34,357 nt of DNA. Origin: an uncultured Pirellula sp. (GTDB lineage Bacteria; Planctomycetota; Planctomycetia; Pirellulales; Pirellulaceae). The number at the start of each line of letters is the position of its first letter. The stretch's first letter is position 1. The translations under genes were made by a program, and so were the position numbers. The DNA lies in assembly GCA_903858115.1 (NCBI GenBank), contig CAIOHR010000110.1, positions 1 through 34,357 on the forward strand, given 5' to 3'. The notes beneath the pieces were generated by a model that ran no database searches, had not been told where the DNA came from, and saw only the letters and a program-made list of their open reading frames with translations. Below, piece after piece: positions 1 through 8,413 of this stretch.

Positions 1-4
1 CGCT

Positions 5-111
5 CGACCCCCGGCTACCGTATATGACCGCGTTGCGGTCGGTGGGGGAGAATCCCGTTGGGAGCGTTGCAGATTGATCCCGGAGGGATCGCATACGGTA
101 GCCGGGGGTCG
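5..111. repeat. 18-bp inverted repeat enclosing two small palindromes
   Basis: Positions 5-22 (cgacccccggctaccgta) and 94-111 are exact reverse complements. Between them lie two smaller perfect palindromes, gaccgcgttgcggtc at 26-40 and gatcccggagggatc at 76-90. The nested, GC-rich hairpin layout is typical of REP/BIME-like intergenic repeats. The unit sits in what would be the 3' region of the broken hsdM gene. Confidence 0.75.
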
Positions 112-201
112 TCGCGCAGCGGCGCACCCCCGGAACGCGCGCAAGAACGCGCGACGATCCCGGAGGGATCGCAGATGGATATGCGACCGCGTTGCGGTCG
201 G
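26..201. repeat. REP-like palindrome array (two motifs, two copies each)
   Basis: Motif 1 (gaccgcgttgcggtc) occurs at 26-40 and 185-199. Motif 2 (gatcccggagggatcgca) occurs at 76-93 and 156-173. Between copies there is further GC-rich, partly palindromic sequence (gcgcgcaagaacgcgcg near 137-153). Both motifs are self-complementary around a 3-nt loop, so each can form a hairpin. On the minus strand the array is read as the tail of the hsdM frame without a stop to the window edge, which suggests the array entered or replaced the natural 3' end of that gene. Confidence 0.7.
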
Positions 202-203
202 AG

Positions 204-1236
204 ACCTCCAGATTCTTGCGAATCACCTCATCCAACTTCAACGACTCTTCCATTTGCTGATACAGCAACTGAGTCATCTCGGTCATCTTGGTTTCAAAAG
301 GGATACCGTCGTCTTCTAAATCGGCCGCGCCGACGTATCGACCAGGGGTGAGTACGAAGTCGTGTTTGCGGATGTCTTCTAACGTTGCCGATTTGCAGTA
401 TCCTGCCTGATCCTCATACGTACCATCTTTTTTCTCGCCGCGCCATGCGTGATACGTTTTCGCAATTCTTGCGATGTCAGCTTCGGTGAGTTCCTTTTGC
501 GTGCGGCTGATCATCGTGCCGATCTGCCTTGCGTCGATGAACAACGTCTCGCCTTCGCGATTGCGGTAGCCTCGCTGCTTGTCCGCTTTCTTCGACTTGG
601 TCAAGAACCATAAGCAAACCGGTATCTGCGTCGTGTAAAACAACTGACCCGGCAGCGCGATCATGCAATCGACCATGTCGTTCTCCACCAGCTTCTGACG
701 AATCGCACCTTCGCCCGTCGTGTTGGTACTCATCGAAGCGTTGGCCAATACAAAACCAGCTACGCCATGGGCCGACAGCTTCGACACCATGTGCAGAATC
801 CAGGCGTAGTTCGCGTTGCCCGTTGGCGGTGTTTCGTAACCGTCCCAACGCGAGTCTTTGGTCAGCTCGTCAGCCGCTCGCCAGTCTTTCATGTTGAACG
901 GCGGATTGGCCATGATGTAATCGGCCTTCAAGTCAGGATGCTGGTCCTTGAAGAACGAATCGGCTGGAACGTCGCCCAGATTGGCCGACAGTCCTCGCAC
1001 CGCCAGGTTCATCTTGGCCAGCTTTTACGTGGTGGCCGTGAACTCCTGACCGTACACCGAGATGTCTTTGGTATTGCCATGGTGCGATTGCACGAACTTC
1101 AGCGACTGCACAAACATCCCGCCGCTGCCGCAGCATGGATCGTAGATTTTGCCTTTGTACGGCTCGATCATTTCCGCGATCAGATTCACCACGCACTTGG
1201 GCGTATAAAACTCGCCTCCCAGTTTGCCTTCGGACG
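204..1236 (-). pseudogene. hsdM: type I restriction-modification methyltransferase subunit (HsdM), broken
   Basis: Read on the minus strand, this stretch keeps one continuous frame with N6-adenine methyltransferase signatures: GGEFYTPK, then SAM-binding motif [11 protein letters not shown] (about 1125-1155), then catalytic motif IV NPPFN followed by MKDW (about 883-910). In a working type I system HsdM pairs with HsdS and HsdR. Three defects are visible. A TAA stop lies at 1025-1027, just before [11 protein letters not shown], where relatives often carry an aromatic residue; a single C-to-A change from TAC would explain it. The ~150-residue N-terminal domain is missing, with homology stopping near 1236. 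The C-terminus runs straight from IRKNLE into REP-like palindromes at about 204. No hsdS or hsdR is present in the window. This is a decayed remnant and not a functional gene. Confidence 0.85.
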
Positions 1237-1259
1237 CCGCGCATTTTCCGAGGGGGACA

Positions 1260-1323
1260 GCCCACGGGGACACGCCACTTTTTATCAGTCCGCCAGGTCT
1301 CGAACACAATCCATAGCCCGCTA
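1260..1323. repeat. direct repeat copy A (~65 bp), partner of 6599-6666
   Basis: This copy shares an exact 20-mer (acacaatccatagcccgcta, 1304-1323) with 6647-6666. Upstream of it is the imperfectly matched segment ccactttttatcagtc (1275-1290), matching ccacttttattcagtc at 6613-6629. It also contains two near-direct copies of ggggaca (around 1254-1272). It lies exactly where hsdM homology stops and 130 bp beyond the 3' end of the DUF1501 gene. It is probably the end of a small mobile or REP-type element; the family is not identified. Confidence 0.6.
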
Positions 1324-1454
1324 ACTTTCCATACAAATCCAGCAAAGCTGTTAGCCAATACTCCGTTTACACGAACGATCCAGGGCTATTATCAAGAAGG
1401 AATGGCATCCGAGGCACAAACGGTTCGAGTCCTTCAAAAAGGACCTGACATACT

Positions 1455-2996
1455 TTAGGCAATGATTTTGTGAAGGACCTCGCCTGATACATCGGTGAGT
1501 CGAAAATTACGTCCGTTGTAGGGATAGGTGAGACGCCGATGATCGAGACCCAGAAGATGCAGGATTGTAGCGTGAAGATCGTTCAAATGGACCCGATCGA
1601 CAGCTGCCTTGTACCCAATCTCATCGGATTCGCCGTAGGATGTTCCGGCTTGTACGCCACCTCCAGCAAACCAGGCAGTGAAGCAATGGGGATTGTGATC
1701 TCGACCAGGCTTGCTCCCGACCTGGGCGATTGGTAACCGTCCGAATTCCCCACACCAAATCACCAACGTATCTTCGAGCATTCCTCTTTGATGGAGGTCT
1801 GTCAATAAGCCCGCAACGGGGCGGTCGGTTTCATCGGCGAACTGTTGGTGATTGCCGGCGATATCCGCGTGACCATCCCAGGATCTTTGGTTCTCCATCC
1901 CACCCGAATAGATCTGCACGAATCGGACCCCTCGTTCCAGAAAACGTCGAGTCATCAAACACTGGCGCGCGAAATGATCGCACTTGGGATCCCCCACTCC
2001 ATACATGGCATGGATGTGTTCCGGTTCGCCAGAGATATCGAGCGTCTCCGGGGCTCGGCTCTGCATTCGAAACGCGAGTTCAAAACTCTCGATGCGGGCG
2101 ACGAGTTCATTTTCCGTGGGATGGTTTTGCAAGTGCATTCGATTGAATTGAGCTAGGGAGTCTAATTGTTCCCGTTGGATAGCCGTCGTCAGGTTGCCAG
2201 GGAGCTTGAGATTTTCGATCGCATCTCCTGTTGGTTTGAGATAGGTCCCTTGGTAGACTCCTGGCAGAAAGCCCGCAGACCAATTGGCCGCATGTCCTTT
2301 TGGCAAGCCTCGTCCTTTCGGATCGCTCATCACCACAAACGCCGGCAGGTCCTGGCTGACACTACCCAATCCGTAGGCTACCCAGGAACCGACACACGGA
2401 AACCCCATGCGTGCCATCCCTGTGTTCATCGCGAAAAGAGCGGGGGAATGGTTGTTCGATTCGGTATAGCCGGAGTGGATGAACGCCATCTTATCGACAT
2501 GCTCCCCGAGGTAGGGGAAGATCGAGGAAACCATCTTTCCACATTCCCCGCGCGGAGTGAATTCGAACGGAGACTTCATCAAATTACCGACGGCATTTTT
2601 AAAAAAGCCCGTTGTATCGGAAAACGAAGCATCGAACTCCTTGATCGATTTACCATCCGCTTTCACCAGTCCCGGTTTGTGATCCCAAGTATCCACCTGG
2701 CTCGGGCCACCGTTCACAAAGATCCAAACCACACGTTTGGCCTTTGCCGGGAAATGGGGTTCGCGCGGTGCAAGTGGACTTTGTAAGCGATCTCCGAGTC
2801 CGTCGGCTTGCGCTCGTCGAGTCAGTCCATTCTCAGCACAAAGAGCGCTGAGTCCCAACCATCCAAACCCGCAACCTGCCTTTTGCAACCAACTTCGCCT
2901 CGCGGGAGCGACGAGAGAATCGCGCTCATCGGACTCGACGAAAGCTTGCGACTGGTTTGGTAAAGTGAATGAATCAGCGTGCGGCTCAATCGACAT
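1455..2996 (-). CDS. DUF1501 family protein (sulfatase-like), partner of the PSD1 protein
   Basis: A 513-residue protein of the planctomycete DUF1501 family, related to the alkaline phosphatase/sulfatase fold; its substrate is unknown. The N-terminus carries an arginine-containing export-like segment (ARRSWLQKAGCGFGWLGLSA, about residues 32-51), as in Tat-exported DUF1501 proteins, although preceded by an unusually long leader of about 30 residues. The core shows VNGGPSQVDTWDHKPGL (about 94-110) and, towards the end, CGEFGRLP, GRDHNPHCFTAWFAGGG and a terminal NGRNFRLTDVSGEV, all family hallmarks that include likely metal-binding Asp/His residues. The ATG at 2994-2996 lies inside the last codons of the upstream PSD1 gene (11-nt overlap), so the two are probably translationally coupled. 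The 3' end lies 130 bp from repeat copy A. Family assignment is firm, function is not. Confidence 0.92.
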   Translation of the reverse strand: MSIEPHADSFTLPNQSQAFVESDERDSLVAPARRSWLQKAGCGFGWLGLSALCAENGLTRRAQADGLGDRLQSPLAPREPHFPAKAKRVVWIFVNGGPSQVDTWDHKPGLVKADGKSIKEFDASFSDTTGFFKNAVGNLMKSPFEFTPRGECGKMVSSIFPYLGEHVDKMAFIHSGYTESNNHSPALFAMNTGMARMGFPCVGSWVAYGLGSVSQDLPAFVVMSDPKGRGLPKGHAANWSAGFLPGVYQGTYLKPTGDAIENLKLPGNLTTAIQREQLDSLAQFNRMHLQNHPTENELVARIESFELAFRMQSRAPETLDISGEPEHIHAMYGVGDPKCDHFARQCLMTRRFLERGVRFVQIYSGGMENQRSWDGHADIAGNHQQFADETDRPVAGLLTDLHQRGMLEDTLVIWCGEFGRLPIAQVGSKPGRDHNPHCFTAWFAGGGVQAGTSYGESDEIGYKAAVDRVHLNDLHATILHLLGLDHRRLTYPYNGRNFRLTDVSGEVLHKIIA

Positions 2997-5900
2997 AAAT
3001 AAACTCGTTGCAACAAAGAAGGATTTGACAAAAGTCCGCTAAAGCCATTTTCTCGGGAGCTGGCGAGGATTGGTCTCTCCGCATTTGCTCAAGCCGAGCG
3101 AGGATACGCTGGGCTGATTCTCGTTCTGCTTGCGAAGCGGGACGCGAAAGGACGCGCAGAAAAATCGTATCCAACGCCTTGGAGTCCGAAAATTCATCAG
3201 CCAGCGATTCAGCTGCCGAGCGTGCGAGCGGATGATTCATCAGCGCGAGTGCTTGGGGTGCGATGGTCGTCGACTGCCGTTGCGCAATGCTGACCAAGTG
3301 TTCAGGCCAATCAAAGAGCATCATCATGGGGACCAGTTGACTTCGCTTGATAAAGAAGTAAACGCTGCGTCGTTTCATGTTGGGATCAAGTGTTCCAGGG
3401 CCGTACATGGTACGGTCCAACATGTCCGAAACCGCCAAGAGCGAATCGCGGATCGCTTCGGCCTCGAGCCGTCGCGGCGGGCGATGCCACCACAGTTGGT
3501 TGTCCGGGTCGATCTGCATTCGAGGATCGTCGGCGGAGCAATACCCGAGCCTATAGGTTTGGCTGGTCATGATCCGTTTATGAAGTGATTTGAGTTTCCA
3601 ACCCTGTTCGATCAAATCCGTCGCAAGCCACTCGAGCAAATCAGGATGCGTAGGTTTTTGTCCGGTCGAACCAAAATCGTTAGGTGTAGAAACCAAGCCT
3701 CGACCAAAGTGGTGTTGCCAAAGTCGATTGGCGATCACGCGCGCAACCAACGGTCCAGCTCCTGCATCGGTGTCGGTCAGCCACATGGCCAAGGCAGCCC
3801 TGCGATAGCTCGATTTCGTATTCTGTTTTTCAGTCTGCTCCCAAAGTAAATCCTCATTTTTTCGAGAGAGTCGAACGAAGACACTCGGTACTCCCGGCGT
3901 AACGACCGACACTTTCTGTTCGACATCACCCCGTCGCAGCCAATGGGTTGCCTGGTAGAAATGGGGATACCCACGGCCGTCGGCATGATGTGGAACGTGA
4001 GGTTCGCCCTCGGTTGTTACCAGAATTTTGGTAAGTTGGAGCGACGGTCCATCCTTTTCGCGTTTCTGAAGTTTCGAGTGGAGATCGTTCCAACGAGACG
4101 AGAATGGCTTGTACCAAGCGAGTACCGTTTGCCATGCGGTACTCTTCAACATGGATTCATCGGGGCTCTGGCTATTTGCAAGTGCACTCGATAGTGTCTC
4201 GATCGCTTCGACAATGTCGCGTGGCGGGTTACTGCTCCCGATCTCGACGGCGGGGTTCGGCGAATTGGAGATCGAGAAACGCATTCTTCCCATGGCATGT
4301 TTTCCGTTGGGATGATGGAACCTGAGTGTGAATCGTATTTGATCGGTGGACGAAGACTTCACCGGTTTAGCAATATGAAAAACAGCCGCATGGCTTTTGC
4401 CTATTTGCCCATCGACTGCCCAGCCGGAAACGAGATCGGAATCGATCGAGGCTGCGATCGAGAGGCTATCGGTGTTCTGTTGGTGAGTCGCTCGGGGCTC
4501 ATCCAAGATCAATTTCGTTACCTTCGGTTTGGATCCCTTTGGATTCGGGCCCGCGGCTCCCGCAGAGAGATGTTCGACAAGCAGGTTTCCAAGTGCGAAA
4601 TTTCCGTTGTCCGCTCTGCCAGGACCTTGGTGGGGTAGCGACGGATCCGCGAGTGCTTCGATGCGAAGCGATGTCCATTCCCCGGCAGGAAATGCCGCGA
4701 TGAAAGTGATGACCTCGTTGGCAGGTGCCTCACCCACCACGAGATAGGAACCATCTGTCTGCGGTCGGAATTGGCTGCTGCTACTCGACTGGATGTCTCC
4801 ACGAAGGGTTGTCCACGGAGAGATGGAGGGATCGGCCGTTTTGGAATCATCACGATTGCGAATGAATTGCGTCACTTCCTCGACGAGTTCTCGGGCCTCG
4901 AATTGAGCCAATCGCTCTCGGAGTTCTTGCAAGTCTTCCGCGTGCTGGACTTTTTTCTTTTCGTTCTCCTCCGGTTGCAGATCGAACGTCTTTTCTGATC
5001 GAATGGCTGTTGTGAAGGACGATGCGAATCGATAGTAATCCTCACTTGAGATTGGATCGAATTTATGGTCATGACAACGCGCGCAGCCGATCGACAGCCC
5101 GAGGAATGCAACACCTGTCGTCGCGGTCATGTCATCGAGTTCGTCGTAGCGAGCGGATTCGAATTCACGTTCCGTCAATTGCGTTGGAAAGGCACCGGCC
5201 CCGAGAAACCCTGTTGCCATCCATGCCAATGGCTTCTCGGGAGCCAGTTCATCACCGGCGATTTGCCATCGTGTGAATTGATCAAACGGCATGTCTTCAT
5301 TGAAGGCTCGAATGAGGAAATCTCGGTAGTGATACGCGGTAGGGCGATCGTAATCCTGCTCATACCCAAAAGACTCGGCAAAGCGAACGACATCCATCCA
5401 GTGCCGCGCCCATCGTTCTCCATACTCCGGTCTTTCGAGAAGTCCATCGATGACTTCATTCCACCCTTTGAGGGAAAGAGGTCCCGTTTCACCGGAGCGA
5501 GGTTGAAGCGTTTCCAGAGCGTGCTGCAGTTCTTGGGGCGTTGGAGGCAGACCGAGCAGATCGAACCATGCACGTCGCACCAAAACACGCGCATCGGCTG
5601 TAGGCGAAGGAGAAATTTGCTTCTTTGCTAGTTCCGCATGGATGAATGCATCGATGGGATGCGACGCTCCGGGTGGATGTACGGAACGGAGAGGTTGCAA
5701 CGACCAGAATTGTCGACCTGCTTCCAGATCCATCCGCTGCTGCTTTAATGGTTCGTTACCGCGTCGAGGGTCTGCAGCCCCATCGGCAATCCATCGTTCA
5801 AAGTTCTCGAGGATGCTCGCTGGGAGTTTACCCGACGGAGGCATCTCGTAGTCTTCATAATGCAATGCCTTGAGGAGCAAACTGTCGTTGGGCTTTCCCG

Positions 5901-6243
5901 GAACTATCGAAGGGCCCGTATCACCACCGCGCACCATACCCTCTCGACTATCGAGAAAGAGATTGGCTTTGAGCTTTCCTTTTGTCACGGCTTCTTGAGA
6001 GTGGCATGCGTAGCAGTGCTCCACCAACACCGGCCGGATCTTGTTCTCGAAAAAAACTAACTTCTCAGCAGACCCATTCGCATCGCTATCGTTCGTGGCT
6101 TGGCACAAACCTAACGAATTGGGAATGGACACCAACCAACAACCAGCCGCCAACGCAAAGATCCATCGCGTGCAATCCAGGATCAATTTGGTTGGAACCA
6201 ACGAGGAATCTATGCGAAAAAGCGATTGGTTCGTGGGGGGCAT
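2986..6243 (-). CDS. PSCyt1-PSCyt2-PSD1 (DUF1549/DUF1553) cytochrome-type protein
   Basis: A large secreted protein of about 1085 residues with the planctomycete domain order. PSCyt1 is at about 62-155, with heme-binding motif CYACH (C77, C80, H81) and a likely Met ligand in YEMPP near 134. The DUF1549/PSCyt2 region follows (about 190-420), with a second conserved CARCHDHKFDP motif near 387. A long middle region of about 400 residues has an embedded beta-rich segment, and the PSD1/DUF1553 domain lies at about 815-1085 (RVIANRLWQHHFGRGLV). A hydrophobic signal segment (WIFALAAGCWLVSIPNSLG) sits at about 27-45 when the ATG at 6241-6243 is used. A GTG at 6376-6378 in the same frame would add 45 residues ahead of the signal and is less likely. 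Such proteins are nearly always paired with DUF1501 genes, as here; a role in polysaccharide or sulfated-glycan use is often suggested but not established. Confidence 0.92.
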   Translation of the reverse strand: MPPTNQSLFRIDSSLVPTKLILDCTRWIFALAAGCWLVSIPNSLGLCQATNDSDANGSAEKLVFFENKIRPVLVEHCYACHSQEAVTKGKLKANLFLDSREGMVRGGDTGPSIVPGKPNDSLLLKALHYEDYEMPPSGKLPASILENFERWIADGAADPRRGNEPLKQQRMDLEAGRQFWSLQPLRSVHPPGASHPIDAFIHAELAKKQISPSPTADARVLVRRAWFDLLGLPPTPQELQHALETLQPRSGETGPLSLKGWNEVIDGLLERPEYGERWARHWMDVVRFAESFGYEQDYDRPTAYHYRDFLIRAFNEDMPFDQFTRWQIAGDELAPEKPLAWMATGFLGAGAFPTQLTEREFESARYDELDDMTATTGVAFLGLSIGCARCHDHKFDPISSEDYYRFASSFTTAIRSEKTFDLQPEENEKKKVQHAEDLQELRERLAQFEARELVEEVTQFIRNRDDSKTADPSISPWTTLRGDIQSSSSSQFRPQTDGSYLVVGEAPANEVITFIAAFPAGEWTSLRIEALADPSLPHQGPGRADNGNFALGNLLVEHLSAGAAGPNPKGSKPKVTKLILDEPRATHQQNTDSLSIAASIDSDLVSGWAVDGQIGKSHAAVFHIAKPVKSSSTDQIRFTLRFHHPNGKHAMGRMRFSISNSPNPAVEIGSSNPPRDIVEAIETLSSALANSQSPDESMLKSTAWQTVLAWYKPFSSRWNDLHSKLQKREKDGPSLQLTKILVTTEGEPHVPHHADGRGYPHFYQATHWLRRGDVEQKVSVVTPGVPSVFVRLSRKNEDLLWEQTEKQNTKSSYRRAALAMWLTDTDAGAGPLVARVIANRLWQHHFGRGLVSTPNDFGSTGQKPTHPDLLEWLATDLIEQGWKLKSLHKRIMTSQTYRLGYCSADDPRMQIDPDNQLWWHRPPRRLEAEAIRDSLLAVSDMLDRTMYGPGTLDPNMKRRSVYFFIKRSQLVPMMMLFDWPEHLVSIAQRQSTTIAPQALALMNHPLARSAAESLADEFSDSKALDTIFLRVLSRPASQAERESAQRILARLEQMRRDQSSPAPEKMALADFCQILLCCNEFIYVD

Positions 6244-6519
6244 TACGATTCGATGCGAAGTGGAGGTTGATTGAGAGATGGGATCATCTCCGAACTGGAT
6301 GAAGGGATGGAGGGATGAATCGCTGAGTGGATTTCGAAACCGTGGGATCCATTGGGCAAGGAGGGGCTGTTTTTCCACGGGAACCTGGACTGTCCCAGTA
6401 TCGATCGCGGGGCGCAGATAGGAATCGACCGATCCGAGTCGACTGACTGTATTTTAGCCATGAAAACGTTGAACTGTATATCTTCTTTCAGAACATTCCA
6501 GAGTTCACGCTATAGCTGA

Positions 6520-6618
6520 AGGCAAAAGGCGGGTGGCGTCGTCAAGGTGGACGGGAAACCGATCGACCAAGGAACGGTGGGCCGAATCGCAGAAGTAACC
6601 CCGCAGGGAGACTCCACT
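6520..6618 (+). pseudogene. relic of a carboxypeptidase-regulatory/transthyretin-like domain protein
   Basis: In one plus-strand frame, GGC at 6535 starts GGVVKVDGKPIDQGTVG, which matches the first strand pair of the small planctomycete lipoproteins that read G.VTVDGKP...GTV. The frame is closed upstream by TGA at 6517-6519, has no signal peptide, and degenerates after about 25 codons where it runs into repeat copy B. Full-length relatives are about 130-180 residues and often sit beside DUF1559 genes; a DUF1559 gene begins about 290 bp downstream. I see no gene in the rest of the stretch 6244-6519, nor in 6667-6909. Confidence 0.45.
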
Positions 6619-6666
6619 TTTATTCAGTCAGCCCGCCCGCCAACGGACACAATCCATAGCCCGCTA
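6599..6666. repeat. direct repeat copy B (~65 bp), partner of 1260-1323
   Basis: The segment shares with copy A the exact 20-mer at 6647-6666, the preceding ccactttt.(a)tcagtc block and a leading ccc(g/a)c.ggga segment, all in the same orientation. The middle (6630-6645) differs by small indels. The copy interrupts the relic lipoprotein-type frame. Together, copies A and B bracket the PSD1-DUF1501 gene pair. Confidence 0.6.
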
Positions 6667-6909
6667 GCGAAAAGGCAATGTTGGTTTGCCTATTCAGGAG
6701 ACATTCCACCCACCCAACCAACAGCAGGCCAAAGTCTTTTTCAGTCGCTGCCAATCAAATCCAACAATTGCAGATAATCCAGCGATGACAATGGCAACAC
6801 CTCCTCGTCGTCGGATTTGTGAGATGATTCGCATTTTGAACGTTCCTTCGATACGATTACATTCAATGAAAATCCGAGACCGAACTTTCAATGCACTTTG
6901 CCGGAAACT

Positions 6910-8064
6910 ATGCCGTTTCAAAATCGAATTAGCTGTGTCATCGTTTTCTTATGCTTCGCGTTGTTTCTTAGTTTTGTCGCTATGGCAGTTCAGCGGGCGA
7001 ACATCGCCGCAATGAAGATGGGTTCCAGTAATTCGCTAAAGCAAATTGGGCTGGGACTTCACAATTTTGAATCTGCGTTCAAGCGACTCCCGGAAGGCTG
7101 TGATTTCGATGCGAAGCATGGCTGGATGACTCGAATTCAACCCTTCATGGAGGCTACCTCTTGGTACAACCGCATTTATTTGAACCAGCCATGGGATCAC
7201 CCCAGCAACGATTACAAGTTCTTCACACGCATGAGGCACTGGGAACGTCCCAACGTTACTGAGTTACATACAGTGGAGGGGTACGGATTAGCCCATTACA
7301 TGGCCAATCCCGCGATATTGCATCGCAGTAGCAAACTGCGATTTTCGCATTTGGAAGGGGGCCTATCAAACACGTGGCTTGCGGGTGAGGTATCAGGTAA
7401 GTACAGACCGTTTGGTTACCCATTCAACTGGCGTTCGCTTTCCTGGCCGATCAACAACGGCCAAGGTGGATATGGTGGATGGTCTGACGGAGCTCAGTTT
7501 TGTTTGGGAGATGGCTCGATACGTTTTGTTTCATCCAGTATCGACAAATCCATTATTGAACAATTTGCATATTCGATTCCTATGCCAGTAGCTGCTTTGA
7601 TAGAAGTACCCAATCGCGACTTTCAGTGCGTTGCGAGGTCCAAAGCTAGGTCTCGGAAGCATTTGTTTTTTCCAAATGAAGAAAGCCGCCCCAGCAAAGG
7701 CAGCACCTGTTCGGAGATTGTCTTTGATTTAGATGGAATGCCACAGGTCGCCGTGTATGAAGTACCGAGAATTCAGAACACTAAAGCTGGGATTACTATC
7801 GAGACCATTATCGAAGAGTATCCAAGCATTCAGGTGCTCGACTACCGAAAAATTCTGGATGACAACGCTGCTGAAGCTATCGCTGAGTTTCGCGAATTGG
7901 AAACATTGATTGCTGGTCAATTAATGTTAACAGATGCCGGAGCTCACCATCTAGCAACGCTTTCGCGATTGAAGAGCATTTCATGTATCCAATATAGTGA
8001 AGAAGCTGCTGAGAGACTAAAAGCAGTATTGCCTCATTGCGAAATTGATTTTCGCCAACAATAG
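6910..8064 (+). CDS. DUF1559-like protein with leucine-rich-type C-terminal tail
   Basis: About 384 residues. After a single hydrophobic N-terminal segment (SCVIVFLCFALFLSFVAMAV) comes a recognisable DUF1559 core: NSLKQIGLGLHNFESAFKRLPEG, then WMTRIQPFMEATSWYNRI, and later GGYGGWSDGAQFCLGDGSIRFVSSSID. The usual DUF1559 type IV prepilin signal (G-F-T-L-V-E) is absent, so this copy is anchored or exported differently. The last ~90 residues are not DUF1559; they include LTDAGAHHLATLSRLKSISC, which resembles the LTDAGL..L..L..L leucine-rich repeats common in planctomycetes. The start is uncertain: ATG 6910 is preferred over TTG 6898 and no clear Shine-Dalgarno is seen. DUF1559 proteins are numerous in this phylum and their function is unknown. 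Confidence 0.8.
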   Translation: MPFQNRISCVIVFLCFALFLSFVAMAVQRANIAAMKMGSSNSLKQIGLGLHNFESAFKRLPEGCDFDAKHGWMTRIQPFMEATSWYNRIYLNQPWDHPSNDYKFFTRMRHWERPNVTELHTVEGYGLAHYMANPAILHRSSKLRFSHLEGGLSNTWLAGEVSGKYRPFGYPFNWRSLSWPINNGQGGYGGWSDGAQFCLGDGSIRFVSSSIDKSIIEQFAYSIPMPVAALIEVPNRDFQCVARSKARSRKHLFFPNEESRPSKGSTCSEIVFDLDGMPQVAVYEVPRIQNTKAGITIETIIEEYPSIQVLDYRKILDDNAAEAIAEFRELETLIAGQLMLTDAGAHHLATLSRLKSISCIQYSEEAAERLKAVLPHCEIDFRQQ

Positions 8065-8220
8065 CCATCCACTGGATCGCTAGAAACCATACTTTTGCCG
8101 CTAACTTCGTTGAAGTCTGTATCGCGGTTTCGAGTTTCATACCCTTTGACATTCGATAGCTCGATTCAACCCGCTGCATGAGCAAACATAAAGCAACGAC
8201 GACTCGCCCGTAGAATTAAA
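8052..8220 (-). pseudogene. possible transposase fragment
   Basis: On the minus strand a short frame reads RVESSYRMSKGMKLETAIQ followed by a hydrophobic stretch AAKVWFLAIQWMAIV. Its spacing resembles the C-terminal R(I/V)E..h..lK.G...E.lQ....L......y..vaWr segment of IS4-type transposases. It has no start context, an in-frame stop lies just upstream, and its downstream part is antisense to the end of the DUF1559-like gene. The resemblance is by eye only. The remainder of the gene-free stretch 8065-8413 shows nothing else that I can name. Confidence 0.25.
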
Positions 8221-8413
8221 AAATTTCTGCGCAAAGTGCGAGCGCCAATTCAACGGTTACGAGCATTCTCCAGTGCAATGCACCAGGAAGCAAAGCAGCG
8301 AAAAGTCCAAGTTACTGCAACGGTCCCCAGAATGCGCCAACACCGATGTTTGACGATCATGGGATGGGAATCGTCCAGAGGCTCGAAGCAAGAACTGACC
8401 TCCACATCATCCG

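Noticed and set aside
1..201. CRISPR-like repeat spacing
   Set aside because: Motifs occur only twice each, in mixed order and with unequal spacing, and are self-complementary, which fits REP-like elements better.
1420..1445. tRNA-like T-arm sequence ggttcgagtcc and a 6-bp hairpin (1429-1444)
   Set aside because: No matching T-stem, acceptor stem or anticodon arm can be built around it. The hairpin has no T-tract, so neither a tRNA nor a clear terminator is supported.
6694..6921. 75-codon minus-strand frame with a hydrophobic stretch upstream of the DUF1559-like gene
   Set aside because: No ribosome-binding site and no recognisable family; it overlaps the start of the DUF1559-like gene and is probably a chance frame.
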